From contig NZ_JAJQQZ010000005.1 of NCBI RefSeq assembly GCF_021729015.1, positions 62,001 to 126,000 on the forward strand: a stretch of 64,000 bases of DNA, written 5' to 3'. Source of the stretch: Halobacterium rubrum (lineage in GTDB: Archaea; Halobacteriota; Halobacteria; Halobacteriales; Halobacteriaceae). The position numbers and the translations under genes are program-made. The notes under the pieces are model-generated. The model ran no database searches, was not told where the DNA came from, and was given only the letters and a program-made list of their open reading frames with translations. This document shows, in pieces, positions 55,952-63,871 of this stretch. How positions within the stretch are numbered: position 1 is the stretch's first letter; each line of letters starts with the position of its first letter.

Positions 55952-58287
55952 CCATCTTCTTCCACCAGACGGAGTCTGGTCTACTGGTCAGAGACCCGGT
56001 TGAAAACGCGGAGTATCCTATCGAGGTCGACGGTGGCGGGGAAGCGAACGCGGGTCCCGCCTCCAGTGACGCGTTCTCTGTGCCTGTTGATGCCGCCTCC
56101 GAGGTAGAAGCCCAGCAGTTCACGTTCCCGACGCTCGTGAACATCTTTGTCCGAGAGCAGGCCTCAGGAGACGCAATCGCCACTGCCAGCCCAGGTGACG
56201 ATACAGTTGTCCCGGCCGGCGCTTACGAGGTCGAGATCGCCTCCGCTCCCATCAAGTTGTACTTCTCCTGCACCGGAACATCGTTGACCGTCAACCACCG
56301 GCCCGGCCACGACGAGACCGAAATCCGGTTCGACAACCGAGCAACGGTCCAGATAGCCGGTCGCTCCCACCATGAGCAGCCCGCGGGAACCATCACGACG
56401 ACCGACTCACCGCGGGACCTGATGGAGGCAGTCTCCACGTTCGGGTCCGCACTCAAGACGCAGTCGCCGGAGCGTTCCTTTCCGACTCTCCGCGGCCACC
56501 CGCCGCTTATCGAGCAGGGACCGGCTCTTTCAATCCCCGACCACCTCGAGTCCCCGGATACAGGCCTCACAATTCGTGTCCCTCCCCGGCGCCCCGCCGT
56601 GTTCGCGGTCACTCCGCTGGCGTACTACCTGGGGGCGACGGTCGAACCGGCGGCGGACAACAGCGCACACCTGGAAGTCGAGCCGACCGATTCAACCATC
56701 CCTCTCACGGCCTCAGACGATGGATACCCTCCTGCGACTAACTGGAGACAGCCGTCGACGAGTGGCGACACGGCGCCGGAGATCGCGGATGCTGCGAACC
56801 GCGTCCTCACTCATATCTTCACCCTGGATTGCGCGGTCCGCACCGAGGGTCTGTACGAGGTAGACCTCGATACTCGGTCGAAGGTGGACGCCCGTCTGGA
56901 ACATGTCCTTCCAGCCGACCCGGAGTCGGACAGCATTCTCCCCATCCGGCCGACCACCTCGGGTGCGGGAGGCGAGCTCGCCGGTGAACCCACCCGCGCT
57001 ATCGACTACGAGGCGCTGTATCAGATGCCGCTCGCGGAGCGAACGGCAGCGTACCTGGAACTCCCCCGTGACGTGCTCTCGGACGTGTTGAGTTGGCCGT
57101 TCGGGGCGGGATTAGCGGATATTGCGGAGAACACGCGGTTACTCTCGCCGACCGCGTACAAGCTTGCGCATGTATTCTCGCCACCACGTAGCACCGCGCC
57201 GCCGGTCGAGGAACAGGCCAGTGAAGCGGTAATCGACGCTGTCGACGCGTTCCACCGGTCGGGGAGACCGTCGACGGGCAATTCAGGCGGGGAAAGTGGG
57301 ACGACCGCGGCGTTCCCCGGATTGTCGACAGACACGATTCTATCGCCAGCAGCCGGGTATCTCGGCCATCTATGGGCTGCCGACGGCGTCCCAGTGGGAA
57401 GCGTGAAACCGTCTCCTATCGCCCACCAGCGGTCGCTGGAACGAGACCCGTCGGAAGCTGCGATTCGGATTCTCGTCGTCTGCAACGACGACCTGATGGA
57501 CGCGGAAGCGACGGACCTCTACGGCGTCCGGGAGCTACTCTCGTTCGACATCACGGTCACTCACAACCTGACGTGTGCGGAACTCCGTGACGAGCTCCGG
57601 TCGGACTACGACCTCCTGCACTACATCGGCCACATCGACGACGAAGGTGTCCTCTGTGAGGACGGCCGCCTGGATATTCGAGACGTCGAGGACGTCGGCG
57701 TCGACGCATTCCTGTTGAACGGGTGTCGAAGCTACGACCAGGGCGCGGCGCTGATCGAGCAGGGTAGCTGCGGAGGGTTTGTGACAACTGAACGGGTCGG
57801 CAACCGTGTTGCGACCCGTGCCGGGCGGACGCTGGCGCCCCTCCTAGACGCGGGCTTCCCGCTCTACGGGTCGTTGGACGTAATCCGGTCCGAGTTGGCT
57901 CTGGGGAGTCGATACTCCGTGTTCGGCGACGGGTTGGTGACTCTGTCGCCGGCAAGTGGCGTTCCGACCCTGAATAGCATCGACGGAGTCCGGGATGGGG
58001 AGGTTGAGGTGACCGCGTTGACGTACCCGACTCGGCAGGTCGGCCTGGGGTCAATGTGCTCGCCGGCCTTCGGCTCGAGCCAGATGTACCTCGCTACAGG
58101 GGCCCTCGAGACGACGACGCTTCCGGTGGAAGATGCGGTCGTGGCGTTGCAGCGGGACCAGAACCCGATACTGGTCGGGGGGGAGCTCGTCTGGGCGGAC
58201 GATGCGGATTTAGAGTCCGTGCTTCGGGCAGCCGATTCGACCACGGACGGGACTGTCCAGGATGTTCTGTCGGCACCTGAGAAGTAG
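55948..58287 (+). CDS. CHAT-domain caspase-like protease, 779 aa
   Basis: ATGA overlap with the upstream gene. Residues 1-150 are a beta-rich unit and 170-400 are mixed alpha/beta with acidic linkers. Residues 500-779 form the CHAT domain: IRILVVCNDDLMDAE, VTHNLTCAELRDELRSDYDLLHYIGHID (catalytic-type His about 561), then VDAFLLNGCRSYDQG with the Cys about 592. Both residues of the caspase-like dyad are present. CHAT proteases act in defence, signalling and cell-death modules by cleaving partners; here the coupled 321-aa protein is the first candidate partner. No cassette. Confidence 0.8.
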   Translation: MTIFFHQTESGLLVRDPVENAEYPIEVDGGGEANAGPASSDAFSVPVDAASEVEAQQFTFPTLVNIFVREQASGDAIATASPGDDTVVPAGAYEVEIASAPIKLYFSCTGTSLTVNHRPGHDETEIRFDNRATVQIAGRSHHEQPAGTITTTDSPRDLMEAVSTFGSALKTQSPERSFPTLRGHPPLIEQGPALSIPDHLESPDTGLTIRVPPRRPAVFAVTPLAYYLGATVEPAADNSAHLEVEPTDSTIPLTASDDGYPPATNWRQPSTSGDTAPEIADAANRVLTHIFTLDCAVRTEGLYEVDLDTRSKVDARLEHVLPADPESDSILPIRPTTSGAGGELAGEPTRAIDYEALYQMPLAERTAAYLELPRDVLSDVLSWPFGAGLADIAENTRLLSPTAYKLAHVFSPPRSTAPPVEEQASEAVIDAVDAFHRSGRPSTGNSGGESGTTAAFPGLSTDTILSPAAGYLGHLWAADGVPVGSVKPSPIAHQRSLERDPSEAAIRILVVCNDDLMDAEATDLYGVRELLSFDITVTHNLTCAELRDELRSDYDLLHYIGHIDDEGVLCEDGRLDIRDVEDVGVDAFLLNGCRSYDQGAALIEQGSCGGFVTTERVGNRVATRAGRTLAPLLDAGFPLYGSLDVIRSELALGSRYSVFGDGLVTLSPASGVPTLNSIDGVRDGEVEVTALTYPTRQVGLGSMCSPAFGSSQMYLATGALETTTLPVEDAVVALQRDQNPILVGGELVWADDADLESVLRAADSTTDGTVQDVLSAPEK

Positions 58288-58341
58288 CGGCGGAACGGAG
58301 TGCGGCGCTGGGTAGTCGGTGGTTTCTCGTCTGTGCTGGGG

Positions 58342-58497
58342 TCAGGGGCCGGCGACGCTCGGGGTGCCGGCTGCGGCGGCCTGACCGGTGATCGCGACGA
58401 GGTACATGACGAAGAAGGCGCCGCCCATGAGGCGCGGGTGGTTGGCGAAGAACTGTTCGAGGGCGCTCTTCTCGGCGTCGGAGTTGGCGTCAGCCAT
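58342..58497 (-). CDS. DUF7503-like small membrane protein, 51 aa
   Basis: Start at ATG 58497 (MADANSDAEKS). The pattern of a short helix, ANHPRLMG, one hydrophobic segment (GAFFVMYLVAITGQAAAAG) and a final GP is that of haloarchaeal DUF7503 peptides. Single transmembrane helix; function of the family not known. Minus strand, converging with the CHAT gene. Confidence 0.7.
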   Translation of the reverse strand: MADANSDAEKSALEQFFANHPRLMGGAFFVMYLVAITGQAAAAGTPSVAGP

Positions 58498-58599
58498 AGG
58501 AATTACTGCAGGCCCATGCTCTGTGAACTTTTCTGACGGAATCCGACACATCAGCCGCTGAGGCGGCCGAACCCACTCCGCCTGCAGAACACACAATTA

Positions 58600-58643
58600 C
58601 CGGCGGTTTTGTATGCAATAGTGTTAAGTGCGTGCGGTCCCTT
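58600..58643 (+). promoter_or_regulatory. promoter cassette 34
   Basis: CCGGCG 58600, TATGCAATAG, GTTAAGT and GGTCCCTT 58636, then ACACCATACTGTACGATGGC. ATG at 58659. The last intact cassette of the window and one of only two after 48 kb. Confidence 0.85.
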
Positions 58644-58658
58644 ACACCATACTGTACG

Positions 58659-59204
58659 ATGGCACTAGCAAGCAGACCCCCGATGACCAAGCCCGTCGAC
58701 GACTTCCCGGACCCGCTATCCGAGGAGGGCGCAAACGAACTGACCAGCACCCTTGAAGAAACCGCCCTCGCCACCGAAGCCACCGTCGAGCACACGGGCG
58801 ACCCCGACACTCCGGTCAAATTCACTGTCCACTACAGGAACGAGGACAGAATGTACCCAACGAGCCCGAGCAGCGCCCTCGCGATGGACACCCACAACGG
58901 CTGGATTCCGCTTCCATACGAGAAAGTCCCCGACGAACCCGCAATCGAGGTCTCCCTCGCGATAGCCCGAGCCACCATCCGAGACCACGACACGAACAGC
59001 CTCTTTGCGGTGTCTGGAATGGACACCTACCGAGGTCGCCCAGCACTCCGCGCGACTCTCACAGAGCAGGGGCACGGCGACCCCGACTACGTCGGCCGCC
59101 AGCGGCATTGGCCCCGGGAAGACCTGACAGACGATTTGGTCTATCGGCATTTCACCGGGACAGAGATCTCGGCCGACAGACTCTGGGAGTACATGAGTAG
59201 TTAA
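58659..59204 (+). CDS. hypothetical protein, 181 aa
   Basis: Cassette ATG, MALASRPPMTKP. Residues 20-110 contain a helix (ANELTSTLEETALATEATVEHTG) and strands (PVKFTVHYRNEDRMYP). Residues 110-181 have EVSLAIARATIRDHDTNSLFAVSGMDTYRG and a final helix. No motif recognised. Single-gene unit followed by a long gene-poor stretch. Confidence 0.7.
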   Translation: MALASRPPMTKPVDDFPDPLSEEGANELTSTLEETALATEATVEHTGDPDTPVKFTVHYRNEDRMYPTSPSSALAMDTHNGWIPLPYEKVPDEPAIEVSLAIARATIRDHDTNSLFAVSGMDTYRGRPALRATLTEQGHGDPDYVGRQRHWPREDLTDDLVYRHFTGTEISADRLWEYMSS

Positions 59205-59899
59205 GTACGCTACCAGGGCAATTCGTAGGTTAAAAATTCTACCGGCGACTGACGGCCTTTTCGACTGTCTGGACCGTCCGGATGTCCAAAAGACGCCGGA
59301 CAGAGCCGATAAGGCAATATTCCCGGCCAGTCAACTGATGACAAAAGAAACCTTCATAAGTGTCGAATATATACTCAGGGATGTTCCGCCGTAGGTTAAC
59401 AGGTGAGCCGTTACCTGACCCGGCGGAACAACAGGCCCGAAAAACAATCGGGAACGTGCGGAAACCCGGCCGGGGCGCAGCCGGCCTTCCAGCGGCTATC
59501 CCGGCCCGCTCCCAGACAGCCCCCTCGCCGGCCGAAGAGCGGCTGACCACCGCTCGCGTGTGGCTCACCGAGGACGTCTGTGGGGCACAGATACCGACCA
59601 CGACCGGCCCGAACCGGACTGACCACCCGGGTTCCGTCACCGCGGCGGGCCGGCTTTGACCGCTCCCTGGGGAACATTCCATCCCTCGGAATCAGTCCTG
59701 ACTGGTTACTGATTCTAGGGCTTGGAGCGTGTGACTCTCCCCCCCCCCCCCCTCGTTCCTCAGGCTGAGTTCCCCGGCCCCGGGAGGGGCTATCGGCTCA
59801 CTTCGGTGTCAGAGGCACCACCACAGCGCCCTGAATTGCCCTCTCGCTGGCGAACCTGTAGCCGACGCCTTATACCAGAAGGCAGGGAAGAAGTGACCA
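59205..59899. other. gene-poor stretch, 695 bases
   Basis: An open frame at 59360-59659 (99 codons) has poor codon bias and I do not accept it. The stretch holds AT-rich patches (59225-59245, 59350-59380), an inverted pair GTCCGG/CCGGAC (59276-59301), a run of 14 C (59739-59752) and a TATA-like CTTATAC at 59868 that likely serves the DUF5821-like gene. Confidence 0.5.
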
Positions 59900-60781
59900 A
59901 TGCCGTTGAGTCACGCAGAGAGTAGCACTGATTCGTCGACTGAGGTAGACGACTCCGTCCGGGCTCTCGATGCAGCACTCAAGGATGCCACGGAGTCAGT
60001 ATTCCTCATCGGGCCGTCCGTCTCCCTCATCCGCGAGCTCGCCAAACGCTTCGGCCGAGCGAACGACGAACTCTCGGGTTCCAGTGTTCGGGTTCTTGCC
60101 GAGGAATCGGTCCTCGACACCGCCACGGACGATACGCTCACAGAGTACCGACTAGCCGCCCCTGTAGAGGAGGGGAGTCTCGAAATCCGGTCCTCCGAAC
60201 CTGCAACCCAGACTCCCGGTTCGCAGAACACGCTACCGAGCGTCATCCTCACAGAATCCAAGATACTGGCCGTCATCAACCCCGGATACATCGCAGACTC
60301 ATCGTCGGACTACGTCGATCAGGTGACTGCCCGGTACGACGGCCTCTGGGAAGACGCCGAGCCCTACGGGTCGTTCTCCAAGACTGCCACGTTCGACGTG
60401 ATCGAGGAGGTCGCTCGGGAGAAGTTCTCGTTCGCGTTCGTCGACGACCTCTGGGAGGTGTTCCTGACCGTCGACACACTTGGGACCCGAGACGACCCCA
60501 TCGGGGTCGAAGACGTCGTGTTCGCCATCGCTACTCAGCACGAGGAGACCCAGTACCAAGTCGGGAAGTTCTGTGAGGATACCCAAATCGTCTCGCCGGC
60601 GACAGTCTCCCGAGTCAAGCGGTTCTACGACGATGTCGAGGCAATCGAAACGTCGCGGGTTCCCCAGGACCGCGGGCGTCCGCGAGACCGCCTGTTCTTC
60701 GCTGACGACGACCTAGCAAGTGCTGATGCTGAAACCTTGGTTCGACGGCTTCGAGAAATCCGAGAAACGCGGTCGCTGTAA
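59900..60781 (+). CDS. DUF5821-like regulator, 293 aa
   Basis: ATG 59900 (MPLSHAESSTD), leaderless-type distance from CTTATAC at 59868. Residues 20-150 are alpha/beta (VFLIGPSVSLIRELAKRFGRAN, VRVLAEESVLDTA, VILTESKILAVINPGYIAD). The middle FSFAFVDDLWEVFLTVDTLG and C-terminal helix-turn-helix-like part (QEETQYQVGKFCED-type, ATVSRVKRFYDDVEAIETSRV, 205-250) match haloarchaeal DUF5821 proteins. Probably a DNA-binding regulator; the effector is unknown. Confidence 0.7.
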   Translation: MPLSHAESSTDSSTEVDDSVRALDAALKDATESVFLIGPSVSLIRELAKRFGRANDELSGSSVRVLAEESVLDTATDDTLTEYRLAAPVEEGSLEIRSSEPATQTPGSQNTLPSVILTESKILAVINPGYIADSSSDYVDQVTARYDGLWEDAEPYGSFSKTATFDVIEEVAREKFSFAFVDDLWEVFLTVDTLGTRDDPIGVEDVVFAIATQHEETQYQVGKFCEDTQIVSPATVSRVKRFYDDVEAIETSRVPQDRGRPRDRLFFADDDLASADAETLVRRLREIRETRSL

Positions 60782-60795
60782 GGCGGCTGTTCTGC

Positions 60796-60963
60796 CTACA
60801 GGTCGCGCGGCTGGACCGTCTTACGGCCGTTCTTGTCCGCTCGCTCGGCGGCCTCTTCGAGGACCTCGCCGACCTTTTCGTCGAGCTCGGCGTAGAAGTC
60901 AGAGGCGACGTTCTTGTCGTCGAGTTGCTCTTTCACGGCTGCCTTGGTAATCAGGTCCGCCAT
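60796..60963 (-). CDS. histone-fold protein (DUF1931 type), 55 aa
   Basis: Start at ATG 60963 gives MADLITKAAVKEQL, the usual haloarchaeal start. The motif VKEQLDDKNVASDFYAELDEKVGEVLEEAAERADKNGRKTVQPRDL is that of small DUF1931 histone-like proteins, with the short end helix replaced by the stop after RDL. Likely a nucleoid or regulatory DNA-binding protein. Minus strand, convergent with the DUF5821-like gene; promoter TATATA at 60991. Confidence 0.85.
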   Translation of the reverse strand: MADLITKAAVKEQLDDKNVASDFYAELDEKVGEVLEEAAERADKNGRKTVQPRDL

Positions 60964-61030
60964 TGCAGGCCGACGTACCTCGTGCCGTGGTATATATGTA
61001 CCGCCTCTACAGCCCCCAGAATCGCCCGAC

Positions 61031-61168
61031 ATGGAGGTCACAGGAACCATCTTCAAGCCGCGACCGGGGGTGGTGAGTTGCTTCTTCGCGATGCCGGAAT
61101 CCATCTGGTATCCTCACAGCGAGACGACAGGCAGCGACGGTGTGAAGGAGGCTGAATCCTCGGAGTAA
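61031..61168 (+). CDS. small protein, 45 aa
   Basis: ATG 61031 (MEVTGTIFKPRPGV) to TAA 61166-61168. A strand-rich start with VVSCFFAMPESIWYP and an acidic end. Codon bias is good. Divergent from the histone-fold gene, sharing the TATATATGTA region at 60990-61000. The next gene starts 11 bases on with a ribosome-binding site (GGGAG). Function unknown. Confidence 0.5.
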   Translation: MEVTGTIFKPRPGVVSCFFAMPESIWYPHSETTGSDGVKEAESSE

Positions 61169-61179
61169 GGTAACGGGAG

Positions 61180-61449
61180 ATGACGGACACACCTGAACCA
61201 GGTGACCCCGAAACCAGCCCGCATACCGTTCAGTACGTCGACGAACAGCCGGTAGTCCTCTGCGAGATGGATGGCGCATGGTACGGACAGGGCGGCGACC
61301 GAGCGCCGCTCTACTGCCCGTACTGCGGCGGCAGTGCCCGGGGAGATGGCCACGAGCTTGAACGCGGAACCCGGACGGTCGAGTGTACGTTCACGCCCGA
61401 GGCGGACATCCAGAACTGCCCTGGGTGTGGCGAGCCCATCGAGAGGTAG
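61180..61449 (+). CDS. zinc-ribbon protein, 89 aa
   Basis: ATG 61180 preceded by GGGAG. A polar start, then strands (HTVQYVDEQPVVLCEMDGAWYG) and a zinc site CPYCGG...CPGCGE (46-84). Cotranscribed with the 45-aa protein. Probably binds nucleic acid or a protein partner. Confidence 0.65.
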   Translation: MTDTPEPGDPETSPHTVQYVDEQPVVLCEMDGAWYGQGGDRAPLYCPYCGGSARGDGHELERGTRTVECTFTPEADIQNCPGCGEPIER

Positions 61450-61552
61450 GACCACGCCAGTGCCGAGTGCTCGCACGGCTGGTAGGACAGTGGGTAGCCG
61501 GCCCGCAACGCCTCTTTTTACGGGAAGCCGGAGTATCCCGTATCAGACCACG

Positions 61553-62335
61553 ATGACTCCAACCACCGACACGGAACAGACGGGAGCCACGGAGACCCGC
61601 GTGGGCCACACGAAGGCAGACGTGACCGACGAGTACGCCGGTCGTGGGCCTGAGAAGCGAGACATGACGGAGACTCCAATAGGCGACCGTGGCTGGCTTG
61701 GCAACCCGTTCACGGTCGACGAGTACAGCCGCGAGGAATCCATCGAACGGTTCCGGGAGACGTTCGAGGAGCGGCTGGAATCCGACGAGGAGTTCCGCGA
61801 TGCCGTCCGCGAACTCCACGGCCAGGTCCTCGGCTGCTGGTGCCAGCACCTGGAAGACGAGTCGCCTGCCTGCCATGCAGAGGTCGTCGCAGAGTGGGCA
61901 GACAAACTCGCTCGCGAGACGGAGCCGGAGACCGAATCCCCCTCACCCGATCCTATCCACCTGCGAGACCACGCCGAAATCGACCGAATCACCGACCTTG
62001 TCCTGCTATTTGCCAACCAGGACGAGGCGACCTACGAGACGATGCAACGGCAACTTGAGGCGCTGGACCTCTCGCAGTACCCCGTCGACCAGGATGTGAC
62101 CGTCGACGAACCCATCCGGCAGGACGACGTCCAGCCGCCGAAGCGACAGCCCCACACCTCGCTGGGAATACTCGTCACCGTGGGCTACGTCGAGGAGTTC
62201 CACATCCCAGTGGACGAAACCGAACAGATCGAGCTCAACAAGGAAGGGAAGCAAGCGGCGGCTGCTCTCCGCGACTCGTTCTCAGAACCGCAGGAAGATG
62301 CGTTCCAGGCGGCGCTTTCGCCGGGCTCACAGTAG
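61553..62335 (+). CDS. DUF4326-containing protein, 260 aa
   Basis: ATG 61553. Residues 14-110 are a DUF4326 domain: a short strand, GDRGWLGNPFTVDEYSREE, a helix with FRETFEERL, ELHGQVLGCWCQ and the ending PACHAEVVAEW. This small domain is common in phages and plasmids and has a cysteine-rich GCWC...CHAEV site; its biochemical role is unproven. Residues 125-260 are helical with a HTH-like end (SLGILVTVGYVEEFHIPVDE, LNKEGKQAAAALRDSF). No cassette. Confidence 0.75.
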   Translation: MTPTTDTEQTGATETRVGHTKADVTDEYAGRGPEKRDMTETPIGDRGWLGNPFTVDEYSREESIERFRETFEERLESDEEFRDAVRELHGQVLGCWCQHLEDESPACHAEVVAEWADKLARETEPETESPSPDPIHLRDHAEIDRITDLVLLFANQDEATYETMQRQLEALDLSQYPVDQDVTVDEPIRQDDVQPPKRQPHTSLGILVTVGYVEEFHIPVDETEQIELNKEGKQAAAALRDSFSEPQEDAFQAALSPGSQ

Positions 62336-62402
62336 AGACCGCAGGGCCAACGACGCCACTCCGGTCAGTTCGCTGCTTGTGGTCTCGGGGATGGCGTCTC
62401 CG

Positions 62403-62434
62403 CATTCAAAAGGCGGCACGCAGCAGACGAGAAC
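62403..62434 (+). promoter_or_regulatory. second promoter family, copy 1
   Basis: ATTCAAAAGGCGGCACGCAG followed by CAGACGAGAAC up to ATG 62435. The same sequence with four or five changes lies before ATG 63111, and a weaker relative is on the minus strand at 48455. Confidence 0.55.
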
Positions 62435-63016
62435 ATGGGCCCCGAACAAACCGACCGACAGCGCCCCATCGGCAGTGAGGGCGGCATCACGGCGACTCTC
62501 GGCAAGACCATTCGCGACGAGAGCACGGTAGCCCTCGCGGCTGCCATCGCCCCCGGCGCCGTCACCACGACGGCAGAAATCACGACAACCAGACTCTCCG
62601 CCGTCATCGAGACCGTCACCGAAGACAGCGAGTACCAGACCGTGTGGACGCACATCGAGGAGTCCGGCCCGGTGGTGTTCACGGACCACCGAAGGCCCGC
62701 CCGCGACGAAGACGCCGCGGCTTTCCCTGAATCGGGTGTTCACTACGAGCCGACCGTCCAGACGCCAGCGCAGCGTCCAAGCCAGACACTCATCAACACG
62801 TCCTATCTCGCTACGGCCGCCGACGAGCTCGCCGGCGAAGGACCCGTCATCACCGTCTACGTGGATGATGCCGGCCTACTCGCGCTCGTCCCGGACTCGG
62901 GTCCCGGTATCGTCGTTGCGCCAACGGTCACCGCGAGCCACCCGACGGTTTCCCTGGAGGACCTCTCCGAAGCGGAACTGAACGACACCCTCGCGCGGAA
63001 CGAGGAGCGAGCCTGA
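62435..63016 (+). CDS. hypothetical protein, 193 aa
   Basis: ATG 62435. Residues 15-100 have strand-rich sequence (GGITATLGKTIRDESTVALAAAI, YQTVWTHIEESGPVVFTDH). Residues 115-193 are alpha/beta (TLINTSYLATAADELAGEGPVITVYVDDAGLLALVPD, HPTVSLEDLSEAELNDTLARNEE). Preceded by the second promoter family. No recognised family. Confidence 0.65.
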   Translation: MGPEQTDRQRPIGSEGGITATLGKTIRDESTVALAAAIAPGAVTTTAEITTTRLSAVIETVTEDSEYQTVWTHIEESGPVVFTDHRRPARDEDAAAFPESGVHYEPTVQTPAQRPSQTLINTSYLATAADELAGEGPVITVYVDDAGLLALVPDSGPGIVVAPTVTASHPTVSLEDLSEAELNDTLARNEERA

Positions 63017-63079
63017 TGTCGACCACACACGGTCAGGGGGAGACCGACGCGGACGATGCCTTCGCCCACCCCTGGGGAG

Positions 63080-63110
63080 CTTGAAAAGGCGGAACGCAGC
63101 AGACAGGCAC
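63080..63110 (+). promoter_or_regulatory. second promoter family, copy 2
   Basis: CTTGAAAAGGCGGAACGCAG followed by CAGACAGGCAC to ATG 63111. Matches the copy at 62403 in all central positions. Confidence 0.55.
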
Positions 63111-63569
63111 ATGGCAGAGCAGAACCACGATGAAGAATCGGAGTCCCCGTCACAGACACCCTCCGGCGAGACGGAGGGTGAGCCACTCGGCTACGCCTAC
63201 GAGGGCCAGGAACTCGTCGCTCGCCTCCACAGCGAGCACGCGCTCGAGGACATGCAGAACCGCGAGACGTGGACGGTCATCCCGGGGGCAGCCCTCCCCG
63301 AGTGGGAAATCTGCATCGAGGCCTGGGGCCACGACGACGACCCCGGAGAGTCCGAGTGGGAGCACTACCATCCGACCGCCGAGACAAAGGAGGAAGCCAT
63401 CGAGAAGGCGGAGGACGAGGCGACCGGCGTCGGCCTGGATCCCATCGTCGGAGTCGGTGACTCCTACGACGTGAAGAACGTCGACGGCCCGTTCGCACAG
63501 GACAACGCGACCACGGCGACCGATGGCGGGCGAGTCGGAACTGCAGGTTCTGAGGAGGAAGTCCAGTGA
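63111..63569 (+). CDS. hypothetical protein, 152 aa
   Basis: ATG 63111 (MAEQNHDEES). Acidic ends. Residues 25-105 form an alpha/beta domain (GYAYEGQELVARLHSEHALED, ETWTVIPGAALPEWEICIEAWGHDDDP, EEAIEKAEDEATGVGLDPI), a beta-then-helix layout seen also in 25558 and 46206. Coupled by a GTGA overlap to the next gene. Function unknown. Confidence 0.7.
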   Translation: MAEQNHDEESESPSQTPSGETEGEPLGYAYEGQELVARLHSEHALEDMQNRETWTVIPGAALPEWEICIEAWGHDDDPGESEWEHYHPTAETKEEAIEKAEDEATGVGLDPIVGVGDSYDVKNVDGPFAQDNATTATDGGRVGTAGSEEEVQ

Positions 63570-63871
63570 CGGTCTCTGCGGGCGGCCCATCGGAGAAGAC
63601 TTGTCCGACCTGCGGGCGGGACGTGGACCCCGAGGACTACAACCAGGACGCCGGCGAGTGCGACCGGTGCCAAGACACGAGGCGGGACGACGACGAGAGT
63701 ACGGCCAGCGCCGCGTACAGCGCCGGCCGGGATGCCTCGGAGCATGTGGAGGAGGAGCGGCACAGCACGGCAGCCACGGCCGTCAGGGCGGCCGCCAAGA
63801 GGCACGCCGAGGAGGTCAATGCCGGCGAGAAATCCCCCGGTGGCACCGCCGGAGAAGAGATGGATGGCTGA
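63566..63871 (+). CDS. zinc-ribbon protein, 101 aa
   Basis: GTG start overlapping the previous stop. Zinc ribbon CPTCGRDVDPEDYNQDAGECDRC at residues 12-34, then an alanine-rich helical region (STAATAVRAAAKRHAEEVNAG). Partner of the 152-aa protein; the next gene begins inside its end. Confidence 0.65.
   Translation: MTVSAGGPSEKTCPTCGRDVDPEDYNQDAGECDRCQDTRRDDDESTASAAYSAGRDASEHVEEERHSTAATAVRAAAKRHAEEVNAGEKSPGGTAGEEMDG

Noticed and set aside
448-58643. The repeated cassettes as a CRISPR-like array or insertion-sequence ends
   Set aside because: Copies are dispersed, always in front of genes, carry a promoter/start layout, and have no spacers, target-site duplications or transposase.
59360-59659. 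99-codon ORF in the gene-poor stretch
   Set aside because: Low-complexity proline/alanine/arginine translation without haloarchaeal acidity; no promoter fit.
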